A stretch of DNA of 64,000 nucleotides from Truepera sp965215315. Lineage in GTDB: Bacteria; Deinococcota; Deinococci; Deinococcales; Trueperaceae. Below the pieces are notes generated by a model, which was not told the DNA's origin, ran no database searches, and worked only from the letters and a program-made list of their open reading frames with translations. A program made the translations under genes and the position numbers. The stretch is from the NCBI GenBank assembly GCA_965215315.1, contig CBDCDB010000004.1:1-64000 (forward strand), in the 5' to 3' direction. Positions 46,469-54,971 of this stretch are shown here, one piece after another; within the stretch, counting starts at the first letter, position 1; every line of letters starts with the position of its first letter.

Positions 46469-47138
46469 CGTGCTCCGTTACAGGTCTGGCGTAGAATCGG
46501 TTGGTGCCGACGTCTTACCTTTGTGAGCATCTTGGTACGCATCCTTCGCCTGTCCCTTAGAGACAACCCAAAACGACGAGAACGCGTCCGTCCCCTGCTA
46601 GAGTGACCGGGCTCGAGCAGCACCTCAACCCGCAATTTTGATTAGCTCACGCCGCTGCGCCTGTCTGCTGGGCTTTACTGTTCTGTGCGTGAACATTAAC
46701 GGCATTTCCACACCCTCCGCCTGCTTGCTGTGCTCCCGCTTCTTCTGCGCCAACGCAACTAAAAGCGCTGATAAAAGAAAGTTCACATTTCGCAGTAGTC
46801 AAAGTCTTCTTGCTTTCAGAGTTTCCCTGTCGGACGCTATTTGGGCTGATAACTAGACGTGCAAAAGTTTCAGCTAGTTAGAGCTAACGATACTCGGCTC
46901 TCAGAAACCACATCATCCCTTCATATACTCCCTACGTCCTCTCTTTAAAGTAGAGGCGCACATCCGGCTTACACATCACTCAGGTTGAGCGTTTCAGTCT
47001 GGAGGCCGTGTTCCCGATACGACATTATGAAACGCTGGGGGAAAGATGAAACGTGTAGCACAGGTTTTTTTAATTCGTCCCTGCCGCTCGCATAACTGGA
47101 GCGGTTCCAACCGCGACGCGCTGCTTCGGGAGCGACCG
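46469..47138. other. Gene-poor interval of about 670 bp
   Basis: No gene or RNA was recognised. Short frames on both strands lack domain features. The A/T content rises around 46740-46860. A possible alternative start of the downstream lipoprotein (ATG 47046) lies inside this interval. Confidence 0.45.
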
Positions 47139-49124
47139 ATGTTTGACGCTATTACTGCGCACGTCAGCGCGGCGCGAAGACCCGGTGCCGCGCTACTCGC
47201 TCTCCTTTTACTTGCCGCCTGCAGCACATCCGTCCCGACCGCTGACGTTACCTTTGAGCCTCTGGACGCTCGGTCTACGACCACGCTCGAGCCCACCACC
47301 CGCATCTCTGTCAAAAGCCTGACGCTGCTGGACGCCGACACTGGCAAGCCTGTTTTTGGTTACGACCCTATTCCCGAAGACGCTGTGCTCGACCTAAGCG
47401 CGTTACCTGCAAACATCAGCGTCCGAGCAAATACCAAACCGTCACGCGTTGGCAGCGTGCGGTTTCGCCTGGACGGGCGTCTCCTCCGCACCGAGAACTA
47501 CCCGCCTTACGCTGTAGCAGGCGACGCGGGTGGTAGACGCTACTATCCCTGGAGGTTGCCCGGCGTAGGCGAGCATACGCTCGAGGTCACGCCCTATACG
47601 GCCCCTCGACGAGCAGGTTCTGCCGGAACGCCCCTTTCGCGCTCCTTTACGCTTGTTGAAAACCCCGAGAACAGCGGGCCGTCAAAAAAGCTCATCGCCT
47701 TTAGCAGCGACGCGGGGAACTACTTCCGCTTGCTCACCCCCGGGGAGCTTAAAACTCAGTTGGCAGGTAGCGCCGCCGCCCCGCCCGTGGACGGCGTCAC
47801 CTTAGACGTGAGCGTCGGGCCTCAGCTGTTCTCCAAAGAACCCTATCCCGACTCGGACTTCGCGCAAGACCGCGCAGACCTGGCGGGTATCAATTACGGG
47901 AACCTGAGCGACAACTTTCTCCGCGTGCAGTCTAGCCCCAGCGACGAAACCTGGAGCTGGCTCAGTGACAGCGACTGGGCTGCCACCGAGAGAAACGTCC
48001 GCAACGTCGCCAGAACCGCCGCCGTAGGCGGTTTCGCAGGCATCTTATTCGATCCCGAACCTTACGATACCAACCCTTGGGCCTACAGCGGGGCGCGCTA
48101 CCCGAACCGGTCGTTCGCTGAAGTTGAAGCGGTGGTGCGCGAACGCGGCGGGAGCTTTATGCAGGCGATTCAAGCAGAACTGCCGAACGCCAAGGTGCTC
48201 TCACTGTTTCTGATGGCGATTGTGCGCGCACAAACTGAAGATGGGGAGCTGGAAACTACTCAGTACGCCCTTTTGCGAGCCTTTTTGGAAGGTTGGCTCG
48301 ACGTGGCCGAGGACAGCGTGACCCTGATCGACGGCAACGAAGGGTCTTACTACTACACGGCGACGGAGCAGTTTGAGAACGGCGCAGCGTATATCCGCGG
48401 CGCGGATAGCCTTATCTCCCCGGAAAACCGCAGCGCGTATAACGCACAGGTCGAGGTGGCCCAGGCAGTCTACGTTGACGGTCTGCTGAACCTGTGGAAC
48501 GCGCCGGAGTTTTTCGGGTTTTATCTAAAAGACGACGAGGAACGCCGGAAGCTTTTGGAGCACCACACCTATCACGGCCTGAAAACTAGCGACGCGTACG
48601 TCTGGGTCTACAGCGAGAACGTGCGGTGGTGGCAGGGCGACGTTCCTGACGGGCTACGCGGCGCGCTCGAGCGAGCCCAGAGCAAAGTTTCAGCGGACGC
48701 GCCGCTGGGCTTCGGCGTGGCGTTTGTTGACGAGGCCGTCGCCGCGTTTGACCAACGCCAATCCATCGAGGGTACGCTGCTCGACAGAGCGGGAGACCCC
48801 ATCGCCGGAGCTTACCTGAAGTCGGGACCGCCCGTCGGCCCGAACCGTGACGTAGACGCGGCGTGCCGTTTCTCGGACGGCGACGGCTACTACACCTGCA
48901 CCTTTCCGTCAGGCTGGTCCGGCACCCTCACCCCGAGCCGGGAAGGGTACACCTTCAGCCCGCCGAGCCGAAGTTTCGAGAATGTCACCGTGTACGCGCC
49001 CGACCAGGACTTTACCGGCTTGGCGAGCGACGAGGTGGGCGGCGGCTTAGGCCGTTTCAAAGGCGATGTTGGCGAACTCCGCGAGGTTCTGCGTACTCAG
49101 CGCGGCACTCAGACTATCCCCTAA
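47139..49124 (+). CDS. Large secreted lipoprotein of unknown function, C terminus fused to antisense toxin DNA
   Basis: I prefer ATG 47139 (MFDAITAHVS) to 47046, because a lipoprotein signal follows directly (ALLALLLLAACS, lipobox Cys near residue 27). The mature protein has an Ig/cadherin-like beta region (SVRFRLDGRLLRTENYPPYA). A glycosidase-like middle follows (GFAGILFDPEPYDTNPWAYS, NAPEFFGFYLKDDEER), then a carboxypeptidase-regulatory-like beta domain (GTLLDRAGDPIAGAYLKSG). After FTGLASDEV the frame reads antisense through a vapC remnant, so the natural end was lost near 49049. The substrate is unknown. Confidence 0.62.
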   Translation: MFDAITAHVSAARRPGAALLALLLLAACSTSVPTADVTFEPLDARSTTTLEPTTRISVKSLTLLDADTGKPVFGYDPIPEDAVLDLSALPANISVRANTKPSRVGSVRFRLDGRLLRTENYPPYAVAGDAGGRRYYPWRLPGVGEHTLEVTPYTAPRRAGSAGTPLSRSFTLVENPENSGPSKKLIAFSSDAGNYFRLLTPGELKTQLAGSAAAPPVDGVTLDVSVGPQLFSKEPYPDSDFAQDRADLAGINYGNLSDNFLRVQSSPSDETWSWLSDSDWAATERNVRNVARTAAVGGFAGILFDPEPYDTNPWAYSGARYPNRSFAEVEAVVRERGGSFMQAIQAELPNAKVLSLFLMAIVRAQTEDGELETTQYALLRAFLEGWLDVAEDSVTLIDGNEGSYYYTATEQFENGAAYIRGADSLISPENRSAYNAQVEVAQAVYVDGLLNLWNAPEFFGFYLKDDEERRKLLEHHTYHGLKTSDAYVWVYSENVRWWQGDVPDGLRGALERAQSKVSADAPLGFGVAFVDEAVAAFDQRQSIEGTLLDRAGDPIAGAYLKSGPPVGPNRDVDAACRFSDGDGYYTCTFPSGWSGTLTPSREGYTFSPPSRSFENVTVYAPDQDFTGLASDEVGGGLGRFKGDVGELREVLRTQRGTQTIP

Positions 49125-49220
49125 ACGCTCCAACACCTCGAGGGCGCGAGTTTGCTTTAAGGGCTCACGCCGGTCGTAAGCATAGAGTAATAGGTTAGTG
49201 TCAAGAAGATAGCGGGGCAT
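49047..49220 (-). pseudogene. VapC-type PIN toxin, N-terminal fragment
   Basis: From ATG 49220 the frame reads MPRYLLDTNLLLYAYDRREP then VLERLGDSLSAALSTQNLAE. This is the first third of a PIN toxin, with the conserved Asp in LLDTNLLLYA and the start of the acidic loop. It ends at the junction with the lipoprotein gene, and two of the acidic sites are missing. It is overlapped by the tail of the lipoprotein frame on the other strand. Confidence 0.72.
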
Positions 49221-49280
49221 CAGCCGCGGTTCAGCCAACGATCCTCACGTTCGTTGTAAAGCTCATCCCGGTCGAACTGC
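49220..49280 (-). pseudogene. Antitoxin C-terminal remnant
   Basis: The sequence FDRDELYNEREDRWLNRG before a stop at 49220 is a usual antitoxin tail, in the right frame and position to precede the PIN fragment with overlap. Upstream it passes straight into azlC DNA. About 20 codons remain. Confidence 0.55.
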
Positions 49281-49738
49281 GCTACGTGATGTATAGCGCC
49301 GCGCTGGCACCGCATTTTGAGAGGTTGCCCAAACGCTGGAGAGTTTTGCTGGCCTACCCGATGACCGACCAGGCGTTTGCACTCGGCATCGTCCGTTTTC
49401 AGCAGAATCCGGGCGACCCGTTGAAACACTGGCACTACCTGGGCGACGCCCTCACGCTCTGGCCTGCCTGGATTTTGAGTAGCGCTGTCGGTATCTTTGT
49501 AGGCGCGCAGATTCCCGCGCGGTGGGGGCTTACGTTCGCCGTCCCACTGGCCTTTTTGGCCGTCGTCTTTCCGTCTATCAGCGACAAAGCAACCGCGCTA
49601 GCCGCCGCGGTCGCGGGCGTCGTGGCCGTCGTCGCCTACGGGCTACCCTACAACCTCAACCTCATGCTCGCAGCGTTCTGCGGCATTGCGACAGGTCTTT
49701 ACGCCGAGGCCGTGCATAAGTCGGGTGCTAAAACGTGA
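49277..49738 (+). pseudogene. azlC: AzlC branched-chain amino acid exporter subunit, N-terminally truncated
   Basis: The remaining 150 residues start LRYVMYSAALAPHFERLPKR, a conserved AzlC segment that normally lies about 70 residues from the start. They continue MTDQAFALGIVRFQQNPGDP and several membrane spans. The beginning was replaced by toxin-antitoxin DNA. The last four bases overlap azlD (GTGA), as in intact azlCD pairs. The exporter is probably inactive. Confidence 0.8.
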
Positions 49739-50049
49739 ACTGGACGCTCTGGATGACCATCTTGGGCATGGGCGTCATTACCTTTTCGCTGCGGCTCTCC
49801 ATCATTGCCCTGCAAAATCGGTTGAGCTTGTCGCCGCTGATTACCAGGGCGCTGCGCTTTGTTCCTGCAGCGGTGCTCACCGCGCTCGTTATCCCAGCCC
49901 TGTTCTATACAGACGGCGCGTTCTCGCCCGGTTCCCTTAAAGTACCCGCCGGACTGATTGCCGCGCCAGTTGCGTGGCGAACCCGAAACATTTTGCTGAC
50001 TATCGCCGCAGGTATGGGCAGTTTATGGCTGCTCAGGTGGCTTTTTTGA
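49735..50049 (+). CDS. azlD: AzlD family branched-chain amino acid transport protein
   Basis: A 104-residue membrane protein with GTG start and four predicted spans (LWMTILGMGVITFSLRLSII, LRFVPAAVLTALVIPALFY, LIAAPVAWRTRNILLTIAAG). The FVPAAVL segment is the AzlD hallmark. With AzlC it exports branched-chain amino acids or analogues. Because azlC is truncated, this subunit may have no partner here. The tandem-SnoaL gene follows after 22 bp. Confidence 0.85.
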   Translation: MNWTLWMTILGMGVITFSLRLSIIALQNRLSLSPLITRALRFVPAAVLTALVIPALFYTDGAFSPGSLKVPAGLIAAPVAWRTRNILLTIAAGMGSLWLLRWLF

Positions 50050-50071
50050 GCATACTGCTTAGGAGCACGCA

Positions 50072-51118
50072 ATGACCGATAAAGACACGCTGCAGTACGA
50101 GTTTCGTCAAGTCGAGACCGAGACCAACCAGGCCAATAAAGCGCTTGTTCTGGCCTTTCAAGCTGAATTTGAGCGTGCGCCCATCCAAGGTGTGGAAAAG
50201 ACTATTGCTTCTTACTCGAGCCGGGATTACGTCTGGCACGGTGTCTATCCGTTTGAGACGCAGCACGGCGCTGCGGCGCTCGCCGAAACCTTTTGGAAAC
50301 CGCTGCTTCACGCCTGGGAACACCTGCAGCGTCGGCAAGATATTTTTATTGCCGGTGCGTCGGTATTTGGCGGCACCTGGGTCACGAGCATGGGTCACTT
50401 TTGTGGGCTGTTTGTACGCGACTGGCTGGGTATCCCGGCGACAGGCAAAATGAGCTTTTTGCGCTACTGCGAATTTCACCGTATCGAAGGGGGTGAGATC
50501 ATAGAAACCTACTTTCACACCGACTTGATCGGCGTTATGAAACAGGCCGGGGTCAACCCGCTACCGCCCCAGACCGGTGCAGAATTCTTAGTTCCCGGCC
50601 CTAGAACACAGGACGGTGTGGTGTCAGGCCCACAAGACGAAACCGAGTCCGCCAAAACCCTCAAGCTTATTCAGCAGATGGCCAAAGACTTAGGCGACCA
50701 TCCAGAGGTAGATATGAGCCGGGCCAAACTTGCTGAAACGTGGCATGAAAACATGATCTGGTACGGGCCCAGCGGAATTGGTTCGACGCTGAGCATCGAA
50801 GGATTTAAGAGGCAGCACCAGACACCTTTTAGAAAAGCTCTTTACGCGACTCGAGTTTTTAACGGTCACAAGTCGCGCTTTACTGAGGGCCGGTACGGGG
50901 GCTGGGTAGGCTGGCCCAGCCTCAGTATGCGCGTCAATAGGGGCGGCTTTTTAGGATTACCGGCGACCCATACTGATATTGATATGCGCGTCGTGGACAT
51001 GTACCGGCGCGAGGGAGATAAGATTGCCGAGAACTGGGTTTTTATCGATCTACCCTACCTCCTTAAACAGCAAGACCTAGATATCTTTGTGCGGATGCGT
51101 GAGCTCGCTGCCACCTAG
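50072..51118 (+). CDS. Tandem SnoaL-like protein with WYGPSGIG module
   Basis: A 348-residue paralogue of the protein at 45449. Domain 1 contains FLRYCEFHRIEGGEIIETYF and ends at the linker FLVPGPRTQDGVV. Domain 2 contains MIWYGPSGIGSTLSIEGFKR, HQTPFRKAL, GWVGWPSLSMRV and ENWVFIDLPYLLKQQDLDIF. AGGAGCACGCA precedes ATG 50072. It lies just after azlD and could be transcribed with it. An intact gene in a damaged neighbourhood suggests retained function, but the reaction is unknown. Confidence 0.8.
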   Translation: MTDKDTLQYEFRQVETETNQANKALVLAFQAEFERAPIQGVEKTIASYSSRDYVWHGVYPFETQHGAAALAETFWKPLLHAWEHLQRRQDIFIAGASVFGGTWVTSMGHFCGLFVRDWLGIPATGKMSFLRYCEFHRIEGGEIIETYFHTDLIGVMKQAGVNPLPPQTGAEFLVPGPRTQDGVVSGPQDETESAKTLKLIQQMAKDLGDHPEVDMSRAKLAETWHENMIWYGPSGIGSTLSIEGFKRQHQTPFRKALYATRVFNGHKSRFTEGRYGGWVGWPSLSMRVNRGGFLGLPATHTDIDMRVVDMYRREGDKIAENWVFIDLPYLLKQQDLDIFVRMRELAAT

Positions 51119-51339
51119 ATTGACAAATGCCGGAGAGTATGTCGGCACGGATTTACCGTTTCTTCTAGGGCGTTATATCGATTTTGGCAAGGCACTTGGT
51201 GATAAGACTCTGGTACCGGCTAAACAATCCAGCCTCTGAACCGTCACTACTCTTTGGCGGCTTGGTAGGTGACAAGGCGGCGCTGGTGAGGCTGGTCAAC
51301 CCCATCAGCCGCCCTGATACGCCGCCGACTCTACTATTA

Positions 51340-52526
51340 CATTGTCAGCGAAGAGTTGACCCATAGCAACACAGTGTCTAAAGTAAGCGAATGAAAAAGC
51401 GCTATGGAATCAAGCTGAGTAAAATACAAAGGCAAGAGCTCGAACGGCTAACAAAAGCGGGAGCGTGCCGGGTGAGGGTGTACAAACGGGCTAGGGCACT
51501 GTTACTGGCGGATGCCGGGGTAAGTGACGCCGAGATTCTCAAGCAAGCAGATATCAGTTTGGCAACGCTCAAGAGGATCCGCAAACGTTTTTGCGAAAGC
51601 CAGAGTAACGTCCAAGAGGTAGTAGCGGACAAGCCCAAACCAGGACGCCCAAGTCGCTTTAGTGGTGAACAGCGAGCGAAGATTACCGCTTTAGCATGTA
51701 GTGAGGCTCCTGAAGGCAGAAGCAGATGGACACTGAGACTGTTAGCGGATAAAGCTGTCGAGCTGGGCTTGGTTGAGACTGTTTCGCATGAGGGGGTCAG
51801 CGAGATACTGAAAAAAACGAGCTCAAACCCCACCTAAAGCGGTGTTGGTGTTTGGGCAAGCTCACCTCTGCGTTCATTTGGCAAATGGAGCGGGTGCTTG
51901 ATACTTACGCTCAGCCTTATGACCCCGACTATCCGGTACTTTGTTTTGATGAACGACCTTGTTATCTGATTGAACAGACCTTACAACCTGTAGCGATGAA
52001 AGCAGGCCAGGTCAAACGCGAGGACTACCATTATAAAGTCACGGCAAGTTGTTCAGTGCTCTTAGCGGTCGAGCCGCTTACCGGCAGGCGTTGGACTAGG
52101 CTCTATGACCACCGCCGACGGCAGGAATACACCGACTTTATGCAGTACTTAACGCAACAGTTCCCTCAAGCGCAGAAAATCAGGCTGGTGCAGGATAATC
52201 TCAACACCCATAACCCAGGCTCGTTTTATGCTGCTCTAGCACCGCAAGCTGCCTTCGAACTTGCCCAGCAGTTTGAGATGATTCATACCCCTAAGCACGC
52301 TTCTTGGCTTAACATGGCTGAACTTGAATTCTCCGCTTTAAGCAAACAGTGCCTAGACCGGCGCATTGCTCAACGTGACCGCCTTGAAACTGAACTTAAC
52401 GCTTGGCAAACAGAGCGCAATCAAGCCCAAGTTAAGCTCAACTGGCAATTCTCCAAAGAAGCGGCTAGACACACCTTCAAACGTGCCTATACAGAGGTGA
52501 AGGTGTCAGTACCTCGCTGACAGTGT
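51340..52526 (+). mobile_element. IS630-family element, nearly intact
   Basis: Inverted ends CATTGTCAGCGAAG and (complement) CACTGTCAGCGAGG are each flanked by TA (51338-51339 and 52527-52528), the duplication made by IS630/Tc1-type insertion. The 1187-bp element holds one transposase in two frames. It lies just inside the left end of MITE copy B. Confidence 0.82.
51391..52520 (+). CDS. IS630-family transposase with a probable programmed -1 frameshift
   Basis: Frame 1 (51391) encodes the helix-turn-helix region (AEILKQADISLATLKRIRKR, then DKPKPGRPSRFSGEQRAKIT) to EILKK. At the run of seven A (51811-51817), a -1 shift continues NELKPHLKRCWCLGKLTSAF and the DDE core. That core has D in VLCFDERPCYLIEQ, D in IRLVQDNLNTHNPGS and E in WLNMAELEFSALSKQ. 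A7 runs are standard frameshift sites in IS630-type genes, so this copy may be active. Confidence 0.82.
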
Positions 52527-52529
52527 ACT

Positions 52530-52644
52530 ATAGTGGTTTTCGTAGTTACTGAGCTAGCTTCTCGCAGCTATCATCTCTTAGGGGTGCGTGCTAGACTGCG
52601 CTTTATCCTCATAGACTGGCTCAAACCAAATGATACCTGCTATA
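52530..52644. repeat. MITE-like repeat, copy B (about 115 bp)
   Basis: It shares ACTATAG, TTACTGAGC, CTCGCAGCTATCATCTCTT, GGGGTGCGTGCTA and GATACCTGCTATA with copy A at 33253-33385. It interrupts the esterase remnant at a TA. Excision restores the ACT CTA CTA ATT TAT reading. Confidence 0.7.
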
Positions 52645-52866
52645 ATTTATGGTGATGAGGATGAAGTCGCACCTTTCTTAAACGTACAGCTTCTCGAGAC
52701 GGCTTTGCGAGAAGCTAGCGCGGACGTCACGCTGGTTCGGGCCAAGGGGGAAGGTCATGGCTTCTCCGAGCTCTGGCACCAGCGAACTGACCTACGCCGC
52801 CCGGCCTTCTTCAAAAAGCACTTGCAAAGGTAAACGTGCTCAGTTAAGGGCACGAAGAGGTAAAGG

Positions 52867-52971
52867 TATAGCACTTAAGCAGTTAGAAGCTACCGTAGTC
52901 ACCTCAAAATGTGCGTGCTAGACGGCTTAGTCGAAATCGAGAGCGTCCGTTCCCAGATGATACCTGCGATA
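52867..52971. repeat. MITE-like repeat, copy C (about 105 bp, diverged)
   Basis: The left end TATAGCA, the middle GTGCGTGCTAGAC and the right end CAGATGATACCTGCGATAA match copies A and B; the rest has drifted. It lies between the esterase remnant and IS3 copy 4. Confidence 0.58.
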
Positions 52972-53000
52972 AGATTCCCCGTAAATTAGTAAGCCAGAAG

Positions 53001-53671
53001 TGGACCCCTAAAACGAGACAGACCCCTTAGTTGAAAGCGCTAAGCTTTCAGAAAGGGGAAGAAATGAAAAAGCAGAGGCGAAACCACTCAGCAGCGTTCA
53101 AGGCAAAGGTGGCATTAGAAGCGGCTAAAGAGGAAAAGACGTTGGCTGAGCTGTCCCAGCAGTTTGGTGTCCACGTACAGCAAATCTCAGCGTGGAAACG
53201 GCAACTGCTAGCTCAAGTCAGTGAGGTCTTTGAGAGTGGTACTGACAAGCAGTGTGACTTCGAGTCTGAGGTCAAAGACCTCCACGCCAAGATCGGTGAA
53301 CTTACGATGGAGCGCGATTTTTTGTCCGGCAAGCTCAGGCGCTAAGCAGGTCTGAGCGCCAAGCGATGATCGACAAGGAAATGCCATTACCGGTTGTAAG
53401 GCAATGCCGACTACTGGGTGTAGGCCGCGCGTCGGTGTACCGCCGGAGGGCAGCAGTCTCGGAAGAAGAACTGACGGTCATGCGCCACATAGACGAGATC
53501 CATCTAGCACGGCCCTTCCTAGGAAGTCGCCGGATCGAAGGTGAACTCAAAGACCGTGGTTTCACCGTTAATCGCAAACGTGTTCAGCGCTTGATGCGGG
53601 TCATGGGTATTGCGGCCATCTATCCCCAACCAAGAACCTCGAAAGCAGCCAAGGGACACAAGATCTACCCC
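53001..53671 (+). pseudogene. IS3 copy 4: complete orfA, truncated orfB
   Basis: The left end begins TGGACC at 53001. OrfA is complete from ATG 53064 (MKKQRRNHS) to 53345. OrfB starts at 53366 (MIDKEMPLPVVRQCRLLG) and runs to KAAKGHKIYP. There a second IS3-type element inserted at 53672 removes the integrase core. A continuing open frame past 53671 is fortuitous. Confidence 0.82.
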
Positions 53672-53710
53672 TGGGCTTGGTTTAGAACCTTGGACAGCCG
53701 AAGTATACCG

Positions 53711-54603
53711 TTACGCGGCTAGGCTCACCTCCTGATTCTCTTTTTGCTGCCGAGACATCTCAAAGGTGTCGGGTGTCTCGTAATTGAGCGAGCTGTGCAA
53801 GCGCTCGCGGTTGTAATAGACCTCGGTGTATTCGAACACCGCAACGCGGGCTTCGTCACGAGTGGCGAAGCGCCCTGCCGGATAGACGAGTTCGCGTTTC
53901 AAGGTAGACCAAAAGCTTTCCATCACCGCATTGTCGAAACACGCGCCTTTACCCGTGAAGCTCGGCAGCATCTTGCAAGCGGCGAGTTCACGCTGGTAGG
54001 TGTAGGAGGTGTATTGGCTATCCCTATCGCCGTGATGGGTCAAGCCGGGCGGGGGTTTGCGCCGCGTTGTGGCTGCCCTAAGTGCTTGTAACACCAAGTC
54101 CGTTTTCATATGCTCGGCCATTGCGTAACCGATAATGCGCTTCGAGAAGCCGTCCATGACGCCCGCCAGGTAGAGCCAGCCCTCGGCGGTTGGCAGGTAG
54201 GTGATATCTACGTGCCAGATTTGATTGATCGCGGTCGGGCGCGGCCGTTTTAGCAGCAGGTTCTTGGTCTCGAGGTCACAGCGCTCACGCTTGGAACGGT
54301 ATCTCTTAGCACTTACGGCGTAGAACCCCTCGCGTCTCATGAGGCGCTTAACTCATCCCAAAGAACAGGCGATCTGCTGCTGCCTAAGTTCGGCATGGAT
54401 TCGAGGGCTACCGTAACGCCTCTTGTTTTTCTCGAACACCGCTTTTATCTTCTCCAATAGCTCGGCATTCTTCTGCTCGCGTTTGCTCGGCTCCCGCTGC
54501 TGACGCTCGCGCCAGTGGTAGTAACTGCTCCTAGCCACGCCCAAGACCTCGCACAACGCCGAGACGGAGAATTCGCCCTGGTGCGCTTCGATGAAGGCAC
54601 ACT
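53711..54603 (-). pseudogene. IS3-family transposase OrfB with an in-frame TGA
   Basis: The first part reads CEVLGVARSSYYHWRERQQR and RYGSPRIHAELRQQQIACSL G, then TGA at 54353-54355. The frame goes on VKRLMRREGFYAVSAKRYRS. The integrase core follows, with D in QIWHVDITYLPTAEGW, D in THHGDRDSQYTSYTY and E in CFDNAVMESFWSTLK. Relatives have Arg or Lys at the stop, so CGA to TGA is likely. Otherwise the gene is whole. Confidence 0.82.
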
Positions 54604-54912
54604 TTAAGTCGCGTGTTTCGCAAAGTACACCGCGGCCTTTTTTACGATCGCTAGCTCCGTTTCCAGACGCTTCACCTCCGCCTGTAAACGTCGCAACTCG
54701 GCTTCGTCAGTGCTCGGCTGCGCTCGTCTGTGACCTACTACAAGCCGCCCCTCGCGGTACTGCCGCCGCCACTTATGAATATTCGACTCGGCAATGCCCA
54801 AGCTCCGCGCCGCTTCGACGATCCCGTAGCCTTTCTTTACCAGTTCAACCGCATCGATCTTAAACTCTACCGGGTACTGCCGAACAACCCTTTTGCCCTT
54901 ACCTTCTGCCAT
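54604..54912 (-). CDS. IS3-family transposase OrfA (third lineage)
   Basis: A 102-residue helix-turn-helix protein from ATG 54912 (MAEGKGKRVVRQYPVEFKID), with AAGGAGG before it. It contains YGIVEAARSLGIAESNIHKW and a zipper (LRRLQAEVKRLETELAIVKK). The slippery heptamer A AAA AAG is at 54637-54643 near its end. A -1 shift there leads into orfB through ETRDLKCAFIEAHQGEF, the usual IS3 route to the fused transposase. The protein is identical to that encoded at 63461-63769. Confidence 0.85.
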   Translation of the reverse strand: MAEGKGKRVVRQYPVEFKIDAVELVKKGYGIVEAARSLGIAESNIHKWRRQYREGRLVVGHRRAQPSTDEAELRRLQAEVKRLETELAIVKKAAVYFAKHAT

Positions 54913-54971
54913 CGTCTTCCTCCTTAACAAAGTCTAGGTCCTACTAAGTACCCTCAAATGAAGACTGAGGC

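Larger units (their letters stand above)
51205..52833 (+). pseudogene. Esterase/lipase-type alpha/beta hydrolase, split by a MITE and an IS630 element
   Basis: The left part (51205-51339) reads LNNPASEPSLLFGGLVGDKA and RLVNPISRPDTPPTLLL. The right part (52643-52833) reads IYGDEDEVAPFLNVQLLETA and RAKGEGHGFSELWHQRTDLR. Joined at the TA before the MITE they give PPTLLIYGDEDEVAPF, the normal run of a BD-FAE/acetyl-esterase C-terminal half with the Asp and His of the triad. The N-terminal half with the nucleophile is missing, so the gene was already truncated. Confidence 0.75.

Noticed and set aside
46638..46856. Possible small cysteine-rich protein in the 46.5 kb gap
   Set aside because: No start signal, no conserved pattern, and codon use unlike neighbouring genes.
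52630..52833. Small independent hydrolase gene
   Set aside because: The first codons lie inside the MITE end, and the frame joins exactly to the fragment before 51340, so it is half of a disrupted gene.
30498..54355. Possible recoding of TGA as an amino acid, because several conserved frames contain in-frame TGA
   Set aside because: TGA is also used as an ordinary final stop in intact genes (for example 5371-5373 and 62057-62059). The interrupted positions call for different residues (Trp in one, Arg in another), and TAG/TAA lesions also occur. Nonsense mutation is simpler.
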